Both the position numbers and the translations under genes were made by a program. Positions 35,857-48,100 of a DNA stretch of 64,000 bases are shown piece by piece. The notes under the pieces were generated by a model, which saw only the letters and a program-made list of their open reading frames with translations, searched no databases and was not told the origin of the DNA. The DNA comes from Lycorma delicatula (taxonomy: Eukaryota > Arthropoda > Insecta > Hemiptera > Fulgoridae), in NCBI RefSeq assembly GCF_047948215.1, contig NC_134465.1, positions 50,747,946-50,811,945 on the forward strand, given 5' to 3'. Numbering within the stretch: position 1 is the stretch's first letter; each line of letters starts with the position of its first letter.

Positions 35857-35893
35857 GCGCGCGCGGGTGTGTGTGTGTGTGCGCGCGTGTGTA
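35857..35893. repeat. (CG)n(TG)n compound microsatellite
   Basis: acgcgcgcgcgggtgtgtgt, then (tg)n and gcgcgcgtgtgt. Alternating purine-pyrimidine throughout. Confidence 0.95.
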
Positions 35894-37083
35894 AGGTAGA
35901 GGATAGATTTGCTTATTCATGCATAAAAGTGGTGACTATGTTATGGGACCGTGTGTTATTTTGAAATCAACCGACTATGAAATGACTTAATTAATTTGTA
36001 GGCCTACCCATTTTGTTCATAGATATTTGTTTGACGTTAGGTAAGTCAAAGAACCAAATCGATTTCCTTTTATTGACGTTCTAAAAACACAGTAATATCA
36101 AGTTTCCTAATAATTTTAATAACAACAGATAGTCACCCGATAAAGTAACGGTACAAGGGATTTAACGCTTCACAAAATAGTATCTTTCTCGGAAAAATAC
36201 TTTTACTTATTATAAAAAAATTTAACTGAACTCAAAATATGAGAATTAAAACTACAAGTTATTTTAAAGAATAGTAAATTGACAATACGAATAAACGCGT
36301 ATAAATATAACAGTGTACATACTTGTTAATTTATCCGGGATACTACTAGCTAATCCTCTGCTGAAAGAGAGAATAGAGTACGTATGTTTTATACCGCCAT
36401 GAACAATGTCACGTACAAACCATCATTTGTTATATAGTTTTTTTATATACTAATACTTGTCCTTGAAGCTTTACATATAATAGTGTTTGTCTTTTTGTTT
36501 TAACTACAGTCGGCAATGTAATTATAAAAAAAGTTTTAGACAAATGAAAATAATCAAAGTGTTTTGAGAAATGAAATAGTTTCCTATCTTCACAAAAGAC
36601 GAATATATATCTTATATATTGATATACAGATTCAAAATGTTTATTATGATCGCCAAATGGATTGTCTAATTAAAAACTATCATTATTTTCACACAAAATA
36701 TTACTCGTAATTAGTTATTACGTTATACATCAGTTATTAGAAGAAAAAAAAAAATACAATATTTGTAATAAAACATTTTGCGTCTCAGTTTTCCTTTTGA
36801 CCAAATGAGGTTTTTACCGTCAAAATTATATTGTATTTAGGATTTAATTGCCAAAAGAAAAAGCTGAGAACACAGTTGTAGGACTTTCCCGTCACGCTGC
36901 TTTTTTCTGATGCACGGCTTACACACACATACACAAACAACTTAATTTAAAATATTTATCATTTTTTTTAGTTATAAATATGCCTAAGAAAAACGTTAAT
37001 TAGGCGAAATATAGAGATACTGAGGGTAACCTTGCTCTAGAGTCTTATCCCCTTTTAAGTTGAAAATTTAATGGCATCAAGCC
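35894..37083. other. No gene seen
   Basis: CpG-rich relative to the left half (26 CpG in 36001-37000 by hand count) but no open frame above about 60 codons with splice context and no recognised repeat. Confidence 0.5.
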
Positions 37084-37085
37084 CC

Positions 37086-37113
<28 letters not shown>
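37084..37113. repeat. (TA)n microsatellite
   Basis: Fifteen TA units after gcccca. Confidence 0.95.
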
Positions 37114-37116
<3 letters not shown>

Positions 37117-38461
37117 CAAGTTTGGTCAAATTGATCAATTAGTTTTGGAGATATAAGGTGATTTAGAGTGCGACACCACATACTCATGTACATATGAACA
37201 TGTGGTTTTTTGAGTTCCTTAGGTGTCAAAACGTAAAGATCTGGTGAAAACCACATACGCATAAATTAGACTGATTACCATACTTTCCCTTTTACTCCTA
37301 CAGATCTAGACGCGAAAGTAAAATCAAAATTTTATTTAAAACGTTGGATCCCATTTGATTCCTCTCTCAACGGTGACGTAAGCTACGTGTTATAACATTT
37401 TTAATAACAGCCAACATTTTAAAGAGACGTCCCAAGGGATCCTCTTTCTTAAAAAAAAAACTATTGAAAATTTAATTGAATCCCTCTGAATCCGATTGAC
37501 TTGAAACTGTGGAATTTTAAGTAAGCACTTTTATCGACCTAAAATTCAATTTTTTATGACCTACAATGTAAAAAAAAAAATAATTTACGGAGAATTTATG
37601 TTGCGCCAGTCCTGAAATATTAATTGTCAAAATACGTACATATACATCTTCCGAAAATAAGTATAAACAAAATATTTTTGTGTTTTTTTGGACAGAATCA
37701 AAATTTCGCAGATTGTAGGTATTTAACGAAATAAAATGTACAATAATATGAAATAAAATAATTAAATGTTAGAAAGAAATAAACAATTAAAAATTAAAAA
37801 TCAATTAAACTTATTTGACATCGTTAAAACTAATTAAAAATTAATTTTATCAAAATTTATTAGAAATAATTTATTTCACAAGTTTGCAATACTGACAACT
37901 AATTTCAATAAAATTTAACAGAGTAATAGAATTTTTAATAAAATATAAATATTATTTAGATAAGAAATTATATCAAATATTCAATCGGTGTGTGGATTCA
38001 AGAACGTAATTTTTTAGTTTTAGATTTTAATAACTTCTTTTAATGCGAAGAATTAATATTTCTTGTAAACATTATTTTGATAAGGAAGGTGCTAAAAATA
38101 TACAAATTAGATAACGTTTTGCAAGAGTTTCCAGTAAACTTGAAAATTTAAAAAAAATCAATTCATACACGCTGATTATTATATTTTTTCGCTTACAAAA
38201 TGTTTCACAATATTTTTTTTTTATCGTTTGATAAATTTTTAAGCGTAACTTTGGAATGAAATAACGTCAGCTAACCAATTGGTATTTGTATTCGAGGACC
38301 TAGATATCTTATTCTCGAATTACTGCAAATGCAGCGGCAAACTGTCAAAGTACAATGGAATCCGCAGTTCCATATAATAACATAATCCTATCCAAAAATA
38401 TTCCCGAACATTTATCAACGAAAGGCCTTCGCTGCCATTTACTGTTCCTTCCCCTTCTGTA
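37114..38461. other. No gene seen
   Basis: Includes text of old-transposon character (37120-37290, 37360-37620) that I could not assign. The 61-codon minus-strand frame at 37077-37262 reads through the TA repeat. Confidence 0.45.
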
Positions 38462-38660
38462 CCACCGCGTAATTATATATATAAACTGAATATTAGATAA
38501 AATTAAATAATTGAAAGCCTCGTTATTACCCGTTTATATACCGTTGGCTATGTTCTTTAGCTAACACATACATACAAGTGAATTTTAAAAGTTGATTTCA
38601 TTTATTATGTTGTACAATTGTAAGTTATCACCGTAAATAAAAAATAAAAATGAAAAAAAT
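38462..38660. repeat. Dispersed repeat X, copy 1
   Basis: Shares with 44855-45050, same orientation: gaatattagNtaaaa, aataattgaaa, attaccgttt (here attacccgttt), cgttggNtacgttc-type text, taacNcatNcataagt and aattNtaagtta. Visibly about three quarters identical. Family unknown, no ends defined. Confidence 0.7.
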
Positions 38661-39964
38661 CAAAACAAAAATTTTGGCTAAATTTTTGTCGAAAAAAAAA
38701 TTAATAATAAGTCTAACCATCTAACATAAAAACCGACCGTTTTGATTTGCAGAACACATCAATGTAAGTTTCAAGAAAAGTGAGAAAATATTTATAAAGT
38801 ATTTCATTCTGAACAACAAAGGCAATTTACCTTTCTATAATACAGTAGATAGCTAATTTATTAATCACCAAATGTACACACAGGCAAAAGGTTTTGTTAT
38901 TAACAGAAATCTAAATTTTTTAAAACAAAAAACAGAACTTCAATAAAATATTAATACCCGAAATAATTAATAAGTAGAAATAATAAATAGAAATAGAAAT
39001 TAATAAGTAGAACATTTAAATAGAAATAATAATACGTAAATAAAAGAATCAGCAACCCCTCTTCTAGTGTATCGGTATTACTTGAAAGTAAATTATTTTA
39101 ATTACATATTTTTATAAAGTAATCTGTACTTAATTTTAATTAAAATAACAAAAATAAAAATATATTTGGCTACGCTAAAAACAATAATTTTTGCCAAAAC
39201 AAAATGTGTAAATGGAAAACGTTCATTAAGTTCATTAAATTCCCATAATTCCTGCCAATAAGTTAACCTACTTGTAATTAATCACATTATTTAATTGTCT
39301 ACTATTTTCTTATTACAAAATATTATTATTTGAAAGAACTTACCTAGTTTACATGTAGAATTATTTTCTAATCGGTTGTCTAGGTTCATATAATAAAATA
39401 CATCTAAATATACTGAATACGATAAATACAAATAATCAAGTAAACAAAATTTGATACGGTTTTAAAAACAGCACTACAGATCTAAAGAAATAAACATTAT
39501 TTACTGTATGACAACACGTTAATCGTTTAATAACACTTTTATTAGATTAATAAATTATCAGAAAGATAATATTATTATGTAAGATTTATTTATTTTCTCT
39601 ACATCGCTATAATGGAAACAGCTAATAATATTATAAGCAAATATAATTTTTCATCAATGTAACACACATTTTGACACACGCAGTTGTTTTGACGAATTGG
39701 GCGCGTTCCAGCTGGAAGGATGAGAGAGTCAAATGTACTCACATAGTTATACTATATTGTTCCATTCTCGGTGCACACTCCCTCTCTCAATCGCAATTAC
39801 GTACAAACTTACCACAGTAGTAATTTTTTTCTCCTTTCTATAGTTGTTCAGAAGCCATCTTTTATTTTTACTATTATTTCCTTATTAATCTGCATTAAGT
39901 ACTTTTAATTTTCGAGTCAATAATTTTTATATTAAAATACTTTTAAACTATTTTCAATGTAATA
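38661..39964. other. No gene seen
   Basis: AT-rich with internal small repetitions (aataagtagaaat words, 38960-39030). 39660-39830 is GC-richer but without consistent frame. Confidence 0.5.
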
Positions 39965-40170
39965 CAGAGTGAGCAACATAAAACCGAACGGCATAGCCGG
40001 GCCCGAAATGACCGCCGTCCTCTCAGTTAGAGGGAGGAAAATAAAGATCTAACCGGCGACCCCACCTGCCATGTCGGACGTACAGCCGGTAGGTGGGAAG
40101 GACCGTTTGAGTTAAAGGACATCCCTTGTGCTGAGAGATACTCCACCGTAGGTGCAGTATAGCGGGAAAA
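39965..40170 (+). other. GC-rich block ending in an A run, probable retroelement 3' end
   Basis: A sharply GC-richer block (accgaacggcatagccggg ... ggtgcagtatagcggg) terminating in eight A. It contains an inverted pair around cacctgcc and ggtaggtggg. It resembles the R1-like 3' end at 33223 in composition and in ending cggg-A(n), but shares no long word with it. No target duplication found. Confidence 0.45.
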
Positions 40171-40499
40171 AAAAGTTGTTTATGTAAAATGCCTTATTAA
40201 ATTCAGGCGAGGATAGCTATAGTCGAGGCCTATTCGAGTGGTTCGTTTGAAAAATCACCTCAAGTATTCGTAGAAAAAAGTATTACATAAACTATTAATT
40301 TACCGTTAACATTTTTTTGTTATAATTTAAATGAGAAATTTTTTAATGCTTTTTCACGAACGGAAAAGCATTAAAAAATTTACAAAAGCATCGGAAACCT
40401 TAATAGTCAGTTTTTTAATTACAAAGTTTTTGTAAAAATGCTATTTGAGTGAGAAAATTAAAAAAAAAAAAATACAAAAATGTTTAAATAGCCTTCTGC
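40171..40499. other. No gene seen
   Basis: AT-rich; includes a hairpin-like pair ttttttaatgctttt and aaaagcattaaaaaa (40342-40378). Confidence 0.6.
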
Positions 40500-40532
40500 A
40501 TACACACACACACACACACACACAGACACACG

Positions 40533-40562
<30 letters not shown>
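40500..40562. repeat. (CA)n(GA)n compound microsatellite
   Basis: (ca)n with one gaca variant, then cgcac, then (ga)n of about 13 units. Confidence 0.95.
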
Positions 40563-40566
<4 letters not shown>

Positions 40567-41104
40567 AAATTTATTAAAACTGAAAACTTAATATAAAAAT
40601 CTCGGATTCAAACTTCACTTTGCTTTTTATGAAAGTAATGATTCTGAAGTTTGAACCCGAGGATATGTTTTACAGGATGTACACGTGTTTCCAGTTAAAT
40701 TTACAAGCTGAAAGAGTGGATTTACTGTAAAATACATAGCAAAACACGCGTTTGAGATGCCCCCAAAATTACAACAAATAACCAACAATCAAATGAAGTT
40801 TGAACCTGAGGGTCTCTTTTTACGGGTTTATTCGATACATTAAAGAACGGCTACTCACAATGATGAATGGTTTGTTCACGTTAAATTTACCTTTTAAAAC
40901 AGTTGATTTAATGAAAAAATCATAGTAAAACATATGTATAAGGTGTTTTTTCATTGACTAGTTTGTTGCTGTCATGGGGATCCCCCCGTCATAATTAATA
41001 ATGATTTTTCAACTACAAAGGGAACCACAGTTTTACTATTATATTTTCACCGAATCCAATCTTACATCGTGAAATTTAACTGCAATCACCATTATTAAGT
41101 GTAA

Positions 41105-41840
41105 ATTTTATTATGATGTTTGGTCATCATTACTTTCAGCGATAGTGTAATATATCATTTATTATTTTTTAATGTAAACAATAACTATTTAATGTCTACA
41201 ATGTAAGTTTAAACTTCAAAATCATAGTTAGTTATTTATTAATCATTTATCACGTCATAAATAAAAAAAAGGACGTATCTCGAAAACAATTGCGTCCTAC
41301 GCCAATTCTAACGCGATTTTGAAAGGCTTAACCTAAAGGGAACAACTTTCTGGAATGTTAGCCGGTAGTTTCATACGTCTAAGTCCAACCGTTCTCGAGA
41401 TACGCCCTTTTATCACAATATTTTTTTGTATTTGACGATGAAATAAAATAAAAATATGTTTTTATTATCTAGTAACCATTCAGTTAACAGTTCTGATAAC
41501 TTTTAAATTTATAACGATGTTTTGAAAAAAAAATCGGGCATCATTACTTTCAGCGAAATCGGGATAATAAGTGATAAGGTTGTAAATTGTTTATCTTCTT
41601 TATTGTTGAGATAGCTAATGACGTTATCTTATATATATTACACATAAGAAAGGGTATATCTTATATTAAGGATTTCTAAAAAAGGGCGTATCTCAAAAAA
41701 TCGTTCTAGACGATTTTTAACGCAATTTTGAAAGGCTTACGCAAAAGGGTACTTTCCAATTTCCTGGAACGATAGCCGGTAGTTTCATGCGTCTAGGTTC
41801 AACCGTTTTCGAGATACTAACGCGAGCGAAATTCGCATAT
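41105..41840. repeat. Two-copy tandem repeat, unit about 418 bp
   Basis: Copy 1 has tggtcatcattactttcagcg at 41120 and the block cgtatctcgaaaac ... gattttgaaaggctta ... tagccggtagtttcat ... gttctcgagatacg at 41270-41405. Copy 2 repeats both at 41533 and 41686-41818 (cgtatctcaaaaaa ... attttgaaaggctta ... tagccggtagtttcat ... gttttcgagatac). Offsets are 413-418 bp. Each block is itself bounded by inverted copies of cgtatctcgaaaac, so it may be a small foldback element duplicated with its flank. Divergence is considerable, so the duplication is old. Confidence 0.85.
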
Positions 41841-42169
41841 GTCAATTCTTCTCATGTAAATGAATGGAAGGTGTTTTCATGCGATTTTTTAAATTTATAA
41901 TTTTTCTAACGATCGGCTTAAGTATTTTGTGTACAAGTGAAGCGCTTTCGGGTTCTTAATCCAAGGAATCGAGTTTGAATCCGTCTGAGGTTTACTAACA
42001 GTTTTGACCTAATGGATATACCCGTAGTAGACTCGCTTATAATGTATCTATCCGTTATAAAATGGTCAAAGAGGATAAGGCTATTTTTCTTGATTTTGAT
42101 AAAGGCTGTCGGGCGTCGTTATGGATTCATCACACACATGTGTACCATTGGCTTCGAAATTTTTAAAAT
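41841..42169. other. No gene seen
   Basis: A tRNA-B-box-like gagtttgaatccg at 41969-41981 hints at a decayed SINE. The 62-codon frame at 42012-42200 has no motif. Confidence 0.45.
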
Positions 42170-43340
42170 TATTTTTTTTTTAAATATGACAGTGAGGTAG
42201 ATAAATATTTTCGTACGTAAAAAATTAACGGGATTCGGATCTATAACCTTTAGGACATGTCAGTTATGTGATACATTTAATCTGATAAAGTAAAATAAAA
42301 TGTAAATTTTTGTCAATCAGAACGGTAGTAGTAAAAAAATAACCAGAAAATTGTGTCCTATTGCCATTTTAATACGTATTATACGTTGACTGTGTTAGTT
42401 AAGCGTGTGTCAGTTGACCTGACAATTTCTAATGCAGTAAATTTTCTGTAAAAAAATACCCTTCCCGTACATATTTTGGGTCAATAAAATCAAAAGAATG
42501 GATTCGTGATTTACAAAAAATATTTTGAGTTTTGAGTGTTGCAAAATTAAAGAATAATTAAGGGCGCGCGCACGCGTACATACAATATTTTTATTTAACT
42601 ATTACTCGTATATATTGTTAAAACAGTGTGAAGGTGATATTGCATATGAAGTTCGTCAGAATTCCGTTCTTTTTATACAGTAAATAATTCTGGGTTCGAT
42701 TTCCGGTTACGCTATTATCAGAATTCATAACATAAAAAAATAAAAAAACATAATGTAAAAAAAATGCGTGAGTAGAAAGTGACATTTTCCGGCTTCCGTG
42801 ACGCGAGAGTTAGCGCCTTTTATCCGGAGGTTCCGAGTTCGAATCCCGGTTAGGCATGGCCTTTTCACGCTACAAAATTGCCATTTCATCTCATTTCATT
42901 TCATCCATTGCAATACATATCGGTTTTCTTTGAGAAAAGAAAAAATGTAGATACTTGTAAGTTGTCAATAAAAAAAAAAAAAAAAAAAAATATAAATATT
43001 CGTATAATTTAGCGCGAGTAACTTTATAAATTAACTAATCATCGGCGGAACTGCTCGGCGACGTGATGTTTACAATTCCTTTGCTATGAGACTTATGGAT
43101 CATTTCTTTCTCAAACCCTCTCCGGCTTTTATATTTTAATCCTTTATTTTTAAACAATTTATTCACCGTATTTTTTATTGAAACTGTGTTAAATAAAATA
43201 AAAATGTCTTCTGAGGGAAGATCAAGTCTATTCTTTCACGTTATGTAATATTTATTTTAATATTAAGTATGTGATTTTGTGCTGAAACTGGGAATCGAAT
43301 TCGCGAATTTCAACTTGTCAGTCATTTTTTAATATGTAAT
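42170..43340 (+). repeat. Large dispersed duplication, copy 1
   Basis: Collinear with 52128-53775, 10 kb to the right, same orientation. Shared words in order: atatgacagtgaNgtagat, attttcgtacgtaaaaaatt, gggattcggatc, cagaacggtagtagtaaaaa, aataaccagaaaattgt, ctgacaatttctaatgcag, agtaaataattctgggttcg, atttccggttacgct, a SINE-1, then tagatcaagtctattctttNacg and ttatgtaatatttatttta. It is about 450 bp shorter than copy 2. No coding sequence; may be two copies of one large unknown element. Confidence 0.88.
42789..42950 (+). mobile_element. SINE-1 within duplication copy 1
   Basis: Head ccggcttccgtgacgcgaga, gcgccttttatccggaggt, B box gttcgaatcccgg, ttaggcatggccttttcac, then the tail to tcatccattgcaatacat. 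The same SINE is at the same place in copy 2 (52763-52910), so it predates the duplication or belongs to the duplicated unit. Confidence 0.88.
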
Positions 43341-43805
43341 ACCCAAATAAGTATTTTTAAAACCGAGAATCGAATCTTTAATTTTTTTAATGAACTTATA
43401 AATAGACAAAACTTGCATTAGAAAAATTGAACTCTGTGGGAATCAAATTGAGTCTAAATTTACTTATTTACTTTTTTGTATAAGGATTATGCGTGCAATT
43501 AATAACATTTCTATAATTGAATCTTCAATTTATGATAATTTTTTTAATGCATAAAACTCATACAAATATTACACATACGGACTGATACCGAGCTGTAATC
43601 GAACCCTAAAAATTAAATATAAATTTAATCTTATTTAAAAGTAATTCCAAAATTTATTTTTGAACATAGGACGGTTAAGGATAAGAACTAAATTATACGA
43701 CTCTTCAACTCGACGAGTACAAAACCTGCCTTGTTCTGTTCGCAGAAACGATAATACTATTTTAATTCAATAATTTATAATTATTAAATAAATATTCACT
43801 ACATT

Positions 43806-43940
43806 AGGTTGGAGGTTGTGTGTGAAAGTATGATATTGAAATTTTGAAATGAATTAAAATTTCAGGCCTGACCGGTAAATGAACCCGGGACCTTTCGGAA
43901 GAGAGGGAAGATATTATTAATACTCCACCTCGGCGACTGG
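43806..43940 (-). mobile_element. SINE-1-head fragment
   Basis: Minus strand: head ccagtcgccgaggtggagta, cttccgaaaggtcccgggttc (a near-perfect B box), ggtcaggcctgaaattt, then a different, T-rich 3' part. The minus-strand 73-codon frame through it is not a gene. Confidence 0.7.
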
Positions 43941-44611
43941 CGACGTGATTGGTTGATACGTGCTGAAATATTAATAACATTAACTTACTCATAAACTTAA
44001 AAGAATTGTAATAAAAAAAAAACACGCGATAGAAGATGTGAAATTTTATAGGATATGATTTTTAGTGACGATTAACAAAATAATTAAACAATTTAAAAAA
44101 AAAAATGTTACTACATTGAGAAAATACTAATTCTAAACCGAAAACTGAACCCGAAACCTTCAGTTTACTCTTATTTTTAATATGTGAAACTTGGTTAAAC
44201 AAACTGTGATCCGGTATCCAAATCAAGAATCAAACCCGTGACTTTCAGTATATTAGTTGGTTTCTTTATTGCGTTAATGAGGTGACAAAATCGATCACAA
44301 AAATGAAATGAGACGCGAAAAATGATAAATTACTTTGTGATCTCCAAGTATAATTTGTGAATTAAATCCATACTGAATGTGTATTTGCCCCCTCGTGTGC
44401 GCGTTTTTGTTTTATAGACGGCTGGATTGTACTGTGAAATACGGTAGTCGGCTTGAGTTAAATTTAGGAATAATCGTTTTATATCATTAGTCCCTTATTT
44501 ACTATTCATTAATATTTGTTATTATCTATATTAAAACAAATGTTCCTGTTGTGTGTTTTTTTTCTGATTAATTACTAAAGATTGTATCGACTAAGTTGTA
44601 AAATTGTCTTC

Positions 44612-44692
44612 AGATCCTGACAAGGAATCGAATCCGACACCTTTGGTGTAGCAGGCAGTACGCTAATTTCTGTGACACTAAATTGGTGACAT
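44612..44692 (-). mobile_element. tRNA-like SINE fragment
   Basis: Minus strand: tttagtgtcacagaaattag, cgtactgcctgctacacc, then ggattcgattcc (B box) and ttgtcagg. The arrangement of A-like and B boxes about 40 bp apart matches a tRNA-derived head; no acceptor stem closes, so it is not a tRNA gene. Confidence 0.7.
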
Positions 44693-44854
44693 AAGATTTT
44701 TATTTTTAATTACATTATTACATTTTTTTAAACTGTTGTTTTTATATTAAAAGAAATAGCAGTATTTAGTAAAAAAGAAAAACATTATAACGGACGCTCA
44801 GTAGTGTTTTTTTTTTTTTTTTTTTTTTTTTTATGTCCAAGTGCAATTATAAAA

Positions 44855-45050
44855 TATGCGTCGGTGTAAATTATATCTGTAAATTGAATATTAGGTAAAA
44901 CGAATAATTGAAAATTTTATCATTACCGTTTGGGTATCGTTGGTTACGTTCCTTTGTTAACGTGTGCATAAGTTTAAGCAAATTTTGGTTTCTATTATTA
45001 TTTTAGATAATTATAAGTTACAAATGTGAAAAAAATAATAATATTCAGCT
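44855..45050. repeat. Dispersed repeat X, copy 2
   Basis: Partner of 38462-38660 (see there), beginning with aaattgaatattaggtaaaa and ending in ataattataagttac. Confidence 0.7.
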
Positions 45051-47738
45051 ATCGGTGTCGGTTGTGAGGGATGAAACGGTGCAGTTAGGAAATTCATTTT
45101 AGAAGGCGCGCTTATTTTCATTATTTATTTTGCTGTGGTAATTGAGAAGTTTTGTCGTTTGTCTGAACGCAACGCTAATTGCAGTGGTGGGGAACGTCAG
45201 AAAAAATTATGTGTGTGAGAGAACGAAGCTTATGATATATGCTGTAGTCTCGGGTTAATTAGAAAGAAATTACAGATAGCGCTGCGGTACGTAATTCAAT
45301 TTGGATCCCTCGTGTCTGTCGTGATTCTTGTTTATCATTATTATTTCTTAAATATTGTTTATTTTAGTTAGATCACGTCATTATTGATTGATGTAAGTCT
45401 TTTTTATATTAATATTATTTTAATATAGCTTAAAATAAGTGTCATTTTTGTTTGTTTTATCCATACTTATCACGTAATGAATTTTAGAATACAATTTGCA
45501 CTCCTTGATTTTTGCAATATAAATTATTAACTATTTATCTCTTATATACAAATATTTCTAACATTGTTTTCTATTTTTAATACCGGCGAAATAAGATCCC
45601 AAAAATAAACAGAAATGAAACATTTATAAATTGGTTATAAATTTATAGGTTGGTTATAAATTTTGAGGTTAATCGGCATATGAATAATTAACAAAGGAAA
45701 TAAAATTATTACGCAGTCTAAACGTACTGTACTCGTGGGGTAAGCAAAACAATTATTTTAGGTAACTTAAAATCTTTAGTCTCAAGTAATCAGTCAGGGA
45801 TTTGTTAATACACTTTTTGAACCCAAGCCGAGAATCTAACCTCAGTTCTTCCTTACAACAGACAAGTATGCCATCGATGCGGTGATATATTAAATTAATT
45901 TCTAGTTTTACTGATTTCAGTTATCGAGCCATATTTGTAGTTTATAAAATAATATTGCGTTTCTAACCTAGAAAAATAATTTATTCAAAAAGTTCATGCC
46001 ACTACAACTTTTTAATTAATCTGTACAGTAGACTACAAAAGTTATTATTTTTTTAGGTATTTTAATTTATTTACATTTTTTTATTTACTACTAAAAAAAC
46101 AAATCCACCTTAATCAGAACAGACTGTTTTCATGTAACCCGACATAATACTTCAAAGTAGGAGAGGTAGCGGTACATTTATTTTTCTTAATCTGTTACTA
46201 GCAAATATCAAACCTCTTTTTTCGTTGATATTTTTTTTTTCTTTCATTCATAAAAACTATAATTTTTTAATTCATAAAACAACTAATAAAGAAAAAAAAT
46301 TATTATCAAACTATAAAGAAAAATTTACGCTGGATTTACTCATAAAAATAGTACGCATTTTACATACTTACAATGTAGTATAATCATGAATTTGTAACTC
46401 GCTAGTTTGATTTTTTGTACAAAATTGTTGATAATTTTAGGAAAAAAAAAGATTACGATAACTTTTGTTTTTAATTTTGTAAAAGTACTTTTTAAGAAAG
46501 AAATAATTATTTTGGTAAAGTAAATGTCTGATAGTCTAATTATTACTGTACATTCCACAAAGACTGGAGACTTGTGTGGAATACATCGTTTCTTGAAGAA
46601 ACAGCTCATTAATTTGTCGCATTCTTTCTTAAGATGGTGTAAACCGTCTGCGGTATAGTTGGTACTAATAAGTATTACTTTCTTTGATAGTAATGATGCT
46701 CAGATTCATTTGTTTTTTTTTTGTCCATTTGTTTAAATGTAAACATCTGTCATTTTCTTCTTAATTATTAATGAACGAGCTTAATTATTGTTAAAATTAT
46801 TAATGTATGAATCTTTAATTTCCTTTAAAATGTTGAAGAAATAACATTAGTAAGTTCTACATCTGTTCTAGCTAGGGAGCATATTTAATATACAATTAAA
46901 AATGTGAAATTAATTAAAAGTATGAAACTATTGTAATAATGTAATGAATGATTAATTCAATGTAAATTTCAAGTAAGATACTTGGTTACCCGGCAGTTAC
47001 TTAATGTATAAGTTTACACAACCAACGAATTACTCTGCGGCTGGAATTGTTGTACAGGTTTATACAGCCTCCCTGCGGTGAAAGAAGTAAAATTGTCATT
47101 TGTACGACTGAACTTTATTTCCGTTTTCAAAAGGTTAGTACATTGTTAGGTGAAACTGCTTCTTTCTAATTCTCCTTAGCGAATTCACTAGCCGTAACTC
47201 TATAACAAATTGTTTTCGGACATAAGTTTGTAGAACTTCTTAATTTCAAGCTCTAGAATCGGTTCCCAAGTTTTATATTTTTCTTCCTATATCATTTTGT
47301 GTATGTATATGTATATATAGTTACATAAATTAAAATATAAAATCTATAGTTTACATTTTTTATTATTTTTAAAAACATCACTTATGGGAAGATATTTTCT
47401 TAACTAAAATTTTGAATAAAATTTATAAATTCAATGCGTCGATGAATTTGAACGTTTAAAAATATCTAGATAGGATTAATCTCCTGTCACAGTGAGTAAT
47501 ATAATTTTTTTTAATTTTATGAATTAATTTCAAACAATCGGTACACAGTACATAAAAAATATGTCAGATTAAAATTAAGTTTGATTTGGCTATATTTATT
47601 CGTTATAATATTTAACAGAACTATGATTAGGCATGAATATGCTGGAGGTACCATAACGAAATTATTGCTGGAGTGCATTTTTGGTTAGGAATTAAATGAT
47701 CTTTCGATCCCTCAAAATTTGCGCGCGCCCACACGCAC
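45051..47738. other. No gene seen
   Basis: Moderately CpG-rich unique-looking DNA. 45040-45320 and 46980-47170 are less AT-biased but give no splice-bounded open frame. A further B-box-like gccgagaatctaacct lies at 45826-45841. The 89-codon minus-strand frame at 46340-46609 is Phe/Ile/Lys-rich chance sequence. Confidence 0.45.
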
Positions 47739-47772
47739 CGAAGAGAGAGAGAGAGAGAGAGAAAGAGCGAGA
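47739..47772. repeat. (GA)n microsatellite
   Basis: About thirteen GA units with aaagagcg interruptions, following a CG/CA-rich stretch. Confidence 0.95.
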
Positions 47773-48100
47773 AAATTCTCGCGCTGTCTGAGGTAGACTA
47801 ATGTTTAAGAGAGGGGGTGATGATACTGACTGTGATGTTACTTTTACCTTCCAAGAGGGACTCTTTTTTTATAATTGTGTTATCTAAGTAAGTATACGTT
47901 TTCATACTAAATTCTTACAGTATTTTATATTTCATTTTATTCGCTTGTGAAATATTAAATAAATCTCGCATTTTAAGAATTTGCCTTTTTTTAAATATCA
48001 CACTAATTTCATCTATCTCTTATTACACGCTCGTTAAAATACACGTGTAGAATATTACAAGGTCGTATTGTAAATAAAACTGGAAAAATTTGATCTAGTA

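Larger units (their letters stand above)
43341..44854. other. SINE-derived debris, no gene seen
   Basis: Contains repeated minus-strand B-box-like words (aatcgaatc, aatcgaaccc, actgaacccg, aatcaaacccg), each followed by a c-ttt-ca stretch. Two of them are called separately (43806, 44612). A T run of 27 lies at 44806-44832. Confidence 0.55.

Noticed and set aside
35719..35964. 81-codon plus-strand frame
   Set aside because: Its C-terminal part is translated microsatellite; no motif.
40500..40562. Possible CRISPR-like or satellite array
   Set aside because: Simple dinucleotide microsatellite; no spacer-repeat structure anywhere in the window.
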